11,884 bases of DNA from Clostridiaceae bacterium (GTDB lineage: Bacteria; Bacillota; Clostridia; Saccharofermentanales; UBA5734). The DNA lies in contig JAAYPL010000075.1 of assembly GCA_012519875.1 (NCBI GenBank), positions 1-11,884 on the forward strand. Reading direction: 5' to 3'. Under the pieces are notes generated by a model. The model did no database searches. It saw nothing but the letters and a program-made list of their open reading frames with translations, and was not told where the DNA came from. Shown piece after piece: positions 6,631 through 11,884 of the stretch. The position numbers and the translations under genes are program-made. Numbering within the stretch: position 1 is the first letter of the stretch; every line of letters starts with the position of its first letter.

Positions 6631-7797
6631 ATGCTATCCCCGCCATGCGAAAAAGCAATCAATGAAGCACTTGAGTATGGAAATGCCATATTAAAATTCC
6701 TTTCTCCCAACGATGTTGGAATAACAGGAAGCCATCAGTGCGGCTTTTATCTGCCAAAATCTGTTTGGAAAATGTATACACCCCATGCCCCTGAGAGGGG
6801 GCGTCTGGACAAGCATAACGTTATAATCACCTGGCCGGATGGCCGTGAAACAAAATCTGTTATTACATGGTATGGTCAGAGGACTCGCTCAGAGTACAGG
6901 CTGACTCGATTTGGTCGAGACTTCCCATATCTTACCGCCGATAGCGTCGGGGATCTTTTGGTGCTAATTCCCATATCCTCCGCTGAGTTTCACGCGTACG
7001 TTTTTGATTTGGATGATGACATTGATGCAATTTTAACTGTTCTGGGAGTGGAGCCCTTTGAACGCTGGGGAATATTCCACAATGGTGTAGCGGAGATCGA
7101 GTCGCAAGATGAATGTGTCGATCGAAAAACCAAGGAGTTTGCCGGGCAGATCACTAGTTTCCCAGACGGCGATGCTTTTTCGCGGGAAACACGCCGTATT
7201 CTGGAGGAGTGTCTTGTTGCATTATCAGAACTCTCAGCCGATGACGTACTGATGAAGTGTTACGATACGGAATACCAGCTCTTCCGTGTTGTTGAACGCC
7301 GTGTCTGTCAGCCGGAAATAGTCCGGCCGTTCCGGAACATCGAGGATTTTCTGAAAACTGCCTCCAGTATTATGAACAGGCGCAAGTCCCGCGCCGGACG
7401 GTCACTGGAAAATCATGTTGATTATCTGCTTACACGTGCTGCGATACCGCACCAAATGAGACCAACAACGATAGACGGCAGACCGGATGTCATAATCCCA
7501 AGCGAGGAGGCTTATCACGATCAGTCATACCCGATTGACAAGCTCTTTGTTGTAGGAATCAAAACTACCTGCAAGGATCGCTGGCGGCAGGTCCTGAATG
7601 AAGGACGAAGGATTACAAGGAAGCACATAGTCACCATTCAGCAGGGCATATCTTCCAATCAGCTCTCGGAAATGAACACGGCCGGTGTAACCCTGGTTGT
7701 CCCAAGGTCCCTGCACCGGGTTTACCCCTCTAATAATCCCGCAACCTTGCTGAATTTTCAGGAGTTCATAGATTCAGTTAAGCGTAAAATTGAATGA
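6631..7797 (+). CDS. EcoRII-type restriction endonuclease (EcoRII-N plus EcoRII-C)
   Basis: This 388-residue protein has the EcoRII architecture. An N-terminal DNA-binding domain (about 1-170) carries FLSPNDVGITGSHQCGFYLP at 23-42 and TRSEYR at 85-90. The C-terminal PD-(D/E)XK nuclease begins near RRKSRAGRSLENHVDYLL. Catalytic residues D286, Y295, K311 and R317 reproduce exactly the spacing of EcoRII D299, Y308, K324 and R330, within RPDVIIPSEEAYHD and GIKTTCKDRWRQ. EcoRII cuts before CCWGG and needs two site copies. I chose ATG 6631 because it aligns with the EcoRII start; an upstream in-frame TTG at 6583 would add 16 residues inside the methyltransferase gene. No clear ribosome binding site is seen, so coupling to the methyltransferase is likely. 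The N-domain lacks a few residues of the YYNSRFF segment, and its effector site may have diverged. The stop is followed after one base by the vsr start. Confidence 0.93.
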   Translation: MLSPPCEKAINEALEYGNAILKFLSPNDVGITGSHQCGFYLPKSVWKMYTPHAPERGRLDKHNVIITWPDGRETKSVITWYGQRTRSEYRLTRFGRDFPYLTADSVGDLLVLIPISSAEFHAYVFDLDDDIDAILTVLGVEPFERWGIFHNGVAEIESQDECVDRKTKEFAGQITSFPDGDAFSRETRRILEECLVALSELSADDVLMKCYDTEYQLFRVVERRVCQPEIVRPFRNIEDFLKTASSIMNRRKSRAGRSLENHVDYLLTRAAIPHQMRPTTIDGRPDVIIPSEEAYHDQSYPIDKLFVVGIKTTCKDRWRQVLNEGRRITRKHIVTIQQGISSNQLSEMNTAGVTLVVPRSLHRVYPSNNPATLLNFQEFIDSVKRKIE

Positions 7798-7798
7798 C

Positions 7799-8260
7799 AT
7801 GACTGATGTCCTGACTACTGAGCAGCGCCGTCGAAATATGGCCAGCATCCGGGATCGCGACACCCGCCCCGAGATGGTAGTACGATCAATGATTCATGGC
7901 ATGGGGTATCGATATCGCCTCCATCGCAAGGGACTGCCGGGAAAACCAGATATCGTTTTCCCCCGCCTTCGAAAAGTAATTTTCGTGCATGGGTGCTTTT
8001 GGCATATGCATGACTGTCGGTATGGGAAAGTCACGCCTGCCACAAATAGCGATTTCTGGCATAAAAAAAGAACCGGCAATGTGGAGCGTGATCGCAAAAA
8101 CATTGCAGCTCTTAAAGCACAGGGGAGGGAGGTTCTTGTTTTATGGGAATGCTGGACCAGAGATCCTAAAATGATTGCCAGACAAATTGCCGACTTCCTT
8201 CCACCACGGAGATATTCATGCAAAACTCCAGTCCCTGCCCCTTTTGCGGCAAAAAGGTGA
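7799..8260 (+). CDS. vsr: Very-short-patch repair endonuclease Vsr
   Basis: This 153-residue enzyme nicks 5' to the T of T:G mismatches that arise when 5-methylcytosine in CCWGG deaminates, starting repair back to C:G. With the ATG at 7799 the key residues fall on the E. coli Vsr numbers: D51 of the PD motif (LPGKPDIVF), H64, C66, H69, H71 and C73 in VHGCFWHMHDC, with the last zinc ligand at C118 (WEC). The N-terminal signature RRRNMASIRDRDTRPE is intact. An in-frame TTG at 7790 would add three residues, but the numbering match favours the ATG. It lies one base after the endonuclease stop, so it is co-transcribed. The C-terminal 43 bases overlap the next gene. Its presence supports a CCWGG methylation specificity for this locus. 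Confidence 0.95.
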   Translation: MTDVLTTEQRRRNMASIRDRDTRPEMVVRSMIHGMGYRYRLHRKGLPGKPDIVFPRLRKVIFVHGCFWHMHDCRYGKVTPATNSDFWHKKRTGNVERDRKNIAALKAQGREVLVLWECWTRDPKMIARQIADFLPPRRYSCKTPVPAPFAAKR

Positions 8261-8445
8261 AACAGCGGGACGACAAAATCTACTGTGCAGAATGCAAAGC
8301 CCCAGTCCATGTGCAATGTATCGATAACGTGTACTGCGTATGTTTTCGGTGCCTTGAAAGACTGGGAGACTCTGCGAAAAAAGTTCCTGTGGATCCGGTC
8401 CAACGGGCTCTGATCCAGAAGAAAAGAAAAAGTATTGGGCTTTAG
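8218..8445 (+). CDS. Small PHD/RING-like zinc-finger protein
   Basis: This 75-residue protein is mostly one Cys/His zinc module: C7/C10, C23/C26, H31/C34, C42/C45, with an extra C40. The order C2-C2-HC-C2 is that of PHD and RING cross-brace fingers, though the last loop (C34 to C42) is very short. It resembles what has been called prokaryotic RING finger family 1, which is as far as I would take it. The tail (about 50-75) is basic. GGAG at 8208-8211, six bases before the ATG, supports translation from this start, which lies inside vsr (43-base overlap in another frame). It is the last gene of the restriction-modification operon, and its stop overlaps the convergent methyltransferase stop by four bases. 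A regulatory or adaptor role is possible; function unknown. Confidence 0.7.
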   Translation: MQNSSPCPFCGKKVKQRDDKIYCAECKAPVHVQCIDNVYCVCFRCLERLGDSAKKVPVDPVQRALIQKKRKSIGL

Positions 8446-9695
8446 CTGCAACTTCTGGATTTCAACTCAGTCCCGGCTTTTCCCAATTCATGACCCCTTG
8501 ATTCATTCCGCAGCCTGCCCTTGACCAGACATCCATTGCCGTTTTGAATCAGATACCATGCCAGCACATTTTGAATCTGTCTGCCGATTGCTTTGATCAA
8601 TCCCGGCACTACGGCATTGCCGAACTGCCGATAAGCCTGTGTGTCTGATACCACAATCCTGAATTTTGCAGGATCGAATCCCATAAGCCTGCTACATTCA
8701 GCAGGCGTAAGCTTCCGAGGAGGTCCTGTATCGCTCCTAATCAGGATTTCTGAACCATCCTTGTAATATCGTGCGCTCAATGTACGAGAGATTCCTTCGG
8801 GATCAGCAATCCCGTATCCAAAGCCATGTCCCTTGGATTTATGCGATTGCGCATGGCGTTGAAGGGTATTCCATAGCTGTTCGCTCAACATGTATTTCGG
8901 ATCCGGGTTCGGCTCCAGAATATCAGAGACCTTATGGCACCTGCCTTCAGGAGGACTTGGAAAAACAAAGGGCGGGGCCGAACCAAAAACGTTGCGATCA
9001 AAGCAAACAATATAAATTCTCTCACGGTGTTGCGGAACCCATCCACAGGCATCGATAACCCGTGCAAAAACCACATACTCCAATGCCTCAATCGTATCTC
9101 TGATTGTCTGCCATGTGTGTCCATTGTCATGAAACTTCAGATTTCGGACGTTCTCAAGTAAAAGAACAGGCGGCCTTTTAACCCTAATTATATCTGCCAG
9201 ATAAAAAAAGAGATTGCCCAGAACTCTGTCATTGAATCCATGCGGCTGGCCAAGGCTGGTTCGCTTGGAGACTCCTGCAATGGAAAAGGGCTGACAGGGA
9301 AAGCCCGCTACGAGCAGATCGTGATCTGGGATGCTTCCCGGATCAATTTCCCGAATATCCCGATGAGGGAGTTCACCAAACCATGCCTTATAGGTTTGAC
9401 GCGCGAAAACATCTTTTTCACAGGACAGCACACATCTCCCACCCAGTTCCTCAAGAGCAATCCTAAATCCGCCAATCCCTGCAAAAAGATCTATGAATTT
9501 GAACGGCATGCCACCGGCTATTTGATCCTGACGCTTTAGGTTGTCAGCAAACAGTGGCATTTCGAGTGCCTGTCTGGCTCTCCTGAGCACTGCAATAACA
9601 AATTCATCAATGCCAATCTTTTTCTTGCGGCATTCACGGTCAAGCCAGTTCCGAAGATCAACCGGCAGATTCTTGATTGTCAGTCGAGATTTCAT
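8442..9695 (-). CDS. Second Dcm-type cytosine-C5 methyltransferase, with N-terminal ribbon-helix-helix-like extension
   Basis: This 417-residue minus-strand enzyme is a paralogue of the methyltransferase at 5417-6619 and is similar over nearly its whole length. It has DLFAGIGG at 69-76, PCQ at 133-135 (C134 catalytic), ENV, PQHRERIYIV, and a target-recognition segment with SRTLSARYYKDGSEILI, followed by AYRQFGNAVVP. The shared recognition segment implies the same CCWGG target. Residues 1-43 (LTIKNLPVDLRNWLDRE...DEFVIAVLRRAR) again look like a ribbon-helix-helix unit but differ in sequence. A basic C-terminal extension of about 40 residues follows motif X. The ATG at 9695 has GAAGGGA just upstream. 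It faces the restriction-modification operon with a four-base stop overlap and has its own promoter region. It could be a back-up, a timing variant or an acquired solitary methylase. It appears intact. Confidence 0.92.
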   Translation of the reverse strand: MKSRLTIKNLPVDLRNWLDRECRKKKIGIDEFVIAVLRRARQALEMPLFADNLKRQDQIAGGMPFKFIDLFAGIGGFRIALEELGGRCVLSCEKDVFARQTYKAWFGELPHRDIREIDPGSIPDHDLLVAGFPCQPFSIAGVSKRTSLGQPHGFNDRVLGNLFFYLADIIRVKRPPVLLLENVRNLKFHDNGHTWQTIRDTIEALEYVVFARVIDACGWVPQHRERIYIVCFDRNVFGSAPPFVFPSPPEGRCHKVSDILEPNPDPKYMLSEQLWNTLQRHAQSHKSKGHGFGYGIADPEGISRTLSARYYKDGSEILIRSDTGPPRKLTPAECSRLMGFDPAKFRIVVSDTQAYRQFGNAVVPGLIKAIGRQIQNVLAWYLIQNGNGCLVKGRLRNESRGHELGKAGTELKSRSCS

Positions 9696-9711
9696 CTGTC
9701 CCTTCTATGCA

Positions 9712-9746
9712 ATGTGTTCACATATCTAATTGGAGAGGGTCCAATT
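9712..9746 (-). promoter_or_regulatory. Operator-like inverted repeats upstream of the second methyltransferase
   Basis: Two inverted repeats lie just upstream of the minus-strand start codon. ATGTGTTCACAT at 9712-9723 has five-base arms around TT. AATTGGA (9728-9734) and TCCAATT (9740-9746) are perfect seven-base arms around GAGGG. They occupy the place where the promoter of this gene must lie, and no strong -35/-10 pair stands out. They differ from the TGATATCA palindromes upstream of the first methyltransferase and contain no CCWGG, so the two genes are probably controlled separately, perhaps each by its own N-terminal domain. The function is inferred from position and symmetry only. Confidence 0.35.
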
Positions 9747-9769
9747 GAGCAATTTTATTTGTGGAAACT

Positions 9770-9800
9770 CGTCAATTCTTCACGGCCATAGCCGTCAATT
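9770..9800. repeat. Direct repeat CGTCAATT flanking a small hairpin
   Basis: CGTCAATT occurs at 9770-9777 and again at 9793-9800. Between and into the second copy lies a perfect five-base hairpin ACGGC/GCCGT (9782-9786 and 9791-9795) with a CATA loop. It lies between the second methyltransferase and the IS66-like frame. It could be part of a regulatory site or a relic of a mobile element end; nothing decides between them. Confidence 0.25.
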
Positions 9801-9851
9801 ACACGGGAGCCCTTAATCGGTCGAAGGCGCGGCTTTTTTAGATGAGAGTTT

Positions 9852-10166
9852 ATGCCTGAAAGCCATGTGGCCAAATCAGGCAATTTGCTAGTCTGTGTGG
9901 AGGACCGGTCTGGTGCAGCCGTCGAAGCCTTCAAGAAGAGCGTCCCGACAGAGCCGGCCTGCTGTCGGAAGCATCGTATCCGGATGTCCGAGTTCAATTA
10001 TTGGCGACGAAAGCTATCCAGCTCCGGGATTGTGAAAGAAGCAGCCCAATGGGTTCCGGTTACCATTGATAAACCTATTTATGTGCGCACCATTGGGAAA
10101 CCCGCAATTGTTCATACCATAAATGAACAGATTGGGGTTAGGCCTGCACTGTCATTTTCTTGCTGA
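9852..10166 (+). CDS. IS66-type TnpA-like accessory protein, isolated remnant
   Basis: This 104-residue frame resembles the small TnpA (OrfA) protein of IS66-family elements. Residues 24-55, from VEAFKKSVPTEPACCRKHRI to EFNYWRRKL, fit the helix-turn-helix pattern 'W...SG.S...FCR.H.I....F..WRRKL', and WVPVTI at 67-72 fits the usual following FVPV segment. After that it diverges: the typical Leu/Pro/Gly tail is replaced by an unrelated ending. No TnpB or TnpC genes follow; the GC-rich nuclease gene begins 48 bases later. It is therefore a leftover of an insertion sequence at the right edge of the island, probably not functional. A weak GAGAG precedes the ATG. The 156 bases between it and the second methyltransferase start hold only the regulatory-looking repeats. 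The family call rests on one motif region. Confidence 0.5.
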   Translation: MPESHVAKSGNLLVCVEDRSGAAVEAFKKSVPTEPACCRKHRIRMSEFNYWRRKLSSSGIVKEAAQWVPVTIDKPIYVRTIGKPAIVHTINEQIGVRPALSFSC

Positions 10167-10173
10167 GATTTCC

Positions 10174-10204
10174 TGCTACAATGCCCGCGGACCCTGTCGG
10201 GGAG
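10174..10204 (+). promoter_or_regulatory. Possible extended -10 promoter and ribosome binding site of the RecB-like gene
   Basis: TGCTACAAT at 10174-10182 is an extended -10 element (TGn followed by TACAAT, five of six). No good -35 box is placed upstream, as is acceptable for extended -10 promoters. GGGGAG at 10199-10204 lies ten bases before the ATG at 10215 and serves as ribosome binding site. The composition switches to GC-rich between these two signals, so the host gene may have kept its own promoter at the island edge or taken one from it. Confidence 0.35.
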
Positions 10205-10214
10205 ATCGCACTTC

Positions 10215-11884
10215 ATGCGCAAATACAAGGGCGGGCTGCTGTTTGCCGCACATGACCTGGACCGGTTTCTCGGGTGCACGCACGCGACGGTGCTCGACCT
10301 CCGCGACCTGGAGGAGCCGCTGCCGAAGACGGATGAGGACGGGCAGCTCGCGCTTTTGCGGGAGAAGGGGATCGAGCACGAGCGGAGGTACCTGGAGGCG
10401 TGTAAACACGAGGGGCTCGCGGTAGTCGAGATCGGGAGCGGGGGGGCGCTCGGGGAGCGGGTGCGGCAAACGCGCGCGGCGCTGGCGTCCGGGGCCGACA
10501 TCGTCTACCAGGGGGCGCTCCTGGGCGGGAGGTGGCACGGCTACTCCGATTTTCTCCGGCTTGCGGGGCGGGACGGCGCCGGGCGGCCTCTTTACGAGGT
10601 GCTCGACACCAAGCTGTCGCGCCGCGCCGCCCCGGCCCACATCATGCAGCTGTGCGTCTATACGGAGCTGCTTGCCCGGCTGCAGGGGGCCGAGCCGCAA
10701 TCGATGTACATCATCCTGGGGGACGGGCGCGAGGAGGCGTTCCGCTTCGCCGACTTCGCCGCCTACTACCGGATCGCGCGGCGGCGGTTCGAGGAGTTCG
10801 TTTCGGCGCCGCACCCGGAATCGCACCCCGAACCCTGCCGGGCGTGCGACAACTGCCGCTGGCGCGGGCGGTGCGAGGAGCAGTGGGAGCTGGAGGACCA
10901 CCTGAGCCTGGTCGCCAACATCCGGCGCACCCAGATCGACCGGTTGCAGGCGGCGGGAATCGGCACGGTGCGGGCGCTGGCCGCCCTTCCGGACGCCGCC
11001 GCCGTCGCCGGGATGGCGCCCGAAACGCTCGAGCGCCTGCGGGCCCAGGCGCGGCTGCAGGTCGAAAAGCGGGACAGCGGCGAAAACCGGGTGGAACTCC
11101 TCCCCCTCGAAGAGGGGCGGGGGTTCGCGCGGATGCCCAGGCCCGACCCCGGCGACCTGTTCCTCGATTTCGAGGGGGACCCGCTCTACCCGGACGGGCT
11201 CGAGTACCTCATGGGGGTCTATTTCGTGGAGGGGGGAAAGGGGAGGTTCCAACCTTTCTGGGCCCACGACCACGATGCGGAGCGGGAAGCGTTCGAGCGG
11301 TTGAGCAATTTTTTCGCCGCGCACCTGGCCGCGCACCCGGCGGCGCATATCTATCACTACAACCACTACGAGGAGACGGCGCTCAAGCGCCTGGCATCGG
11401 GCTACGGGACGCGCGAGGACTTTGTCGACCGGCTCCTGCGCGGCCGGAAGCTGGTGGACCTCTACAAGGTGGTGCGCGAAGGGGTGCGGGTGTCCGAGGC
11501 GCGCTACTCGCTCAAGAACCTGGAAGCGTTTTACATGGAGGGGCGCGGCGGCGAGGTGAAGACCGCCGGGGACAGCATCGTCGTGTACGAAAAGTGGCGC
11601 GCGACCGGTGAGGCCTCCCTGCTTGCCGAGATCGCCGAATACAACGAGATCGACTGCCGCTCCACCGCGCTCCTGCGCTACTGGCTCCTCGGGTTGCGTC
11701 CCCCGGAGGCCGCCTGGCTCGAGCCGGCCGAAGAAGCGGACGAGGAGAAGGAGGCGACGCGCGCGGAAGCCGAACTCCGGCACTCGGAGTGCGCGCGGCG
11801 CCTGCTCGAGCGCGCCCCCGCCGCCGAAGTCCCGGTGCGCAGGCTGACGGCCCAGCTGCTGGAGTTTCACCGGCGGGAGGCCAA
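10215..11884 (+). CDS. TM0106-family RecB-like nuclease, 5' part (runs off the window)
   Basis: The frame from ATG 10215 stays open for 556 codons to the window edge. The N-terminal part is a RecB/Cas4-like PD-(D/E)XK nuclease: D112 (GYSDF), then D131-x-K133 (LDTKLS), with C21 and C211, C214, C220 (CDNCRWRGRC) placed like the four Cys of an iron-sulphur cluster; C208 is extra. A ribonuclease-H-like DEDDy exonuclease domain follows, with D318 and E320 in LFLDFEGDP, D415 in LVDLY, and Y476/D480 in YNEID. This order is typical of TM0106-type proteins, which usually continue into a superfamily I helicase domain, here beyond the edge. Its codons are strongly GC-rich, so it belongs to the host backbone. 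GGGGAG ten bases upstream supports the start. Likely role: DNA end processing or repair. Long frames in the other phases here are by-products of GC bias. Confidence 0.88.
   Translation, partial: MRKYKGGLLFAAHDLDRFLGCTHATVLDLRDLEEPLPKTDEDGQLALLREKGIEHERRYLEACKHEGLAVVEIGSGGALGERVRQTRAALASGADIVYQGALLGGRWHGYSDFLRLAGRDGAGRPLYEVLDTKLSRRAAPAHIMQLCVYTELLARLQGAEPQSMYIILGDGREEAFRFADFAAYYRIARRRFEEFVSAPHPESHPEPCRACDNCRWRGRCEEQWELEDHLSLVANIRRTQIDRLQAAGIGTVRALAALPDAAAVAGMAPETLERLRAQARLQVEKRDSGENRVELLPLEEGRGFARMPRPDPGDLFLDFEGDPLYPDGLEYLMGVYFVEGGKGRFQPFWAHDHDAEREAFERLSNFFAAHLAAHPAAHIYHYNHYEETALKRLASGYGTREDFVDRLLRGRKLVDLYKVVREGVRVSEARYSLKNLEAFYMEGRGGEVKTAGDSIVVYEKWRATGEASLLAEIAEYNEIDCRSTALLRYWLLGLRPPEAAWLEPAEEADEEKEATRAEAELRHSECARRLLERAPAAEVPVRRLTAQLLEFHRREA

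Larger units (their letters stand above)
140..10170. other. Defence island of moderate GC inside a GC-rich genome
   Basis: The genes between about 140 and 10170 have visibly lower GC and AT-richer codon use than the sequence at both ends, where third positions are almost all G or C. All recognisable genes inside are DNA methylation, restriction, repair or ATP-dependent DNA-remodelling proteins, plus one IS66-like fragment near the right edge. This fits horizontal acquisition. I found no integrase, no tRNA and no obvious direct repeats at the two composition breaks, so the mode and exact ends of insertion are unknown. Limits are approximate to some tens of bases. Confidence 0.6.

Noticed and set aside
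7894..8451. Minus-strand frame of 185 codons opposite vsr and the zinc-finger gene
   Set aside because: Cys/Phe/Arg-rich antisense product with no motif; the plus strand carries a textbook Vsr.
494..9695. Depletion of CCWGG sites in the island as self-protection
   Set aside because: Many CCAGG and CCTGG sites are visible inside the genes (for example near 738, 1017, 1726, 2266 and 2817), so there is no obvious avoidance.
9815..9838. GC-rich stretch followed by six T, possible terminator
   Set aside because: The bases before the T run (AAGGCGCGGC) do not form a stable stem.
10109..10129. Inverted repeat TGTTCAT/ATGAACA near the end of the IS66-like frame
   Set aside because: Seven-base arms with a seven-base loop, no T tract and no link to a promoter; not enough to call a terminator or IS end.
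10532..11611. Plus-strand open frame of 359 codons in a second phase
   Set aside because: Composition is almost all Arg, Gly, Ala and Pro, without domain signals, and it is nested in the RecB-like gene in another phase.
10176..11870. Long minus-strand open frame of 564 codons
   Set aside because: It is Pro/Arg/Leu/Val-rich with no recognisable motif and lies opposite a plus-strand frame with clear nuclease motifs and an iron-sulphur cysteine set. Typical shadow in GC-rich DNA.
1..11884. CRISPR array, tRNA or rRNA genes
   Set aside because: No regularly spaced repeats and no tRNA-like or rRNA-like sequence was noticed on either strand.

Overview
The window is a moderate-GC defence island set in a GC-rich bacterial chromosome. 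Bases 1 to about 130 and from about 10185 to the end are very GC-rich and carry two partial flanking genes. Everything between is visibly closer to balanced composition and encodes DNA modification, restriction and DNA-manipulating enzymes. The host cannot be named from this sequence. The C-rich codon use and the RecB-like flanking gene fit many GC-rich Gram-negative bacteria.

Layout, left to right: (1) the start of an unidentified minus-strand gene (111 to before 1); (2) a 382-base stretch with no convincing gene; (3) a tightly packed plus-strand operon, 494-5259, coding for a MORC/MutL-like GHKL ATPase, an HNH nuclease, a SNF2-type translocase and a stand-alone copy of the EcoRII N-terminal DNA-binding domain; (4) a short intergenic region holding a structured promoter/operator with two CCWGG sites; (5) a second plus-strand operon, 5417-8445, coding for a Dcm/EcoRII-type cytosine-C5 methyltransferase, an EcoRII-type restriction endonuclease, a Vsr mismatch nuclease and a small Cys/His zinc-finger protein; (6) a convergent second Dcm-type methyltransferase on the minus strand (9695-8442); (7) a region with an isolated IS66 TnpA-like reading frame; (8) a GC-rich plus-strand gene from 10215 that runs off the window and encodes a TM0106-type RecB-like nuclease.

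How the genes could work together: the right operon is a recognisable EcoRII-type restriction-modification system (expected target CCWGG, methylated at C) with its Vsr repair partner. The left operon looks like a second effector arm. GHKL ATPases of the MORC/paraMORC group are known to sit beside superfamily II helicases and nucleases in restriction-modification loci. Here that trio is joined to a free EcoRII-N domain, the same DNA-reading domain found at the N-terminus of the endonuclease next door. My main inference is that the stand-alone EcoRII-N protein lends CCWGG recognition (or methylation-state sensing) to the ATPase-HNH-SNF2 machine, giving two effector arms with one shared specificity protected by one or both methyltransferases.

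Both methyltransferases carry a short N-terminal extension resembling a ribbon-helix-helix DNA-binding domain, and the first has a promoter overlapped by two identical palindromes and flanked by two CCWGG sites, so autoregulation is likely. All functional statements rest on motif recognition by eye; no searches were run.
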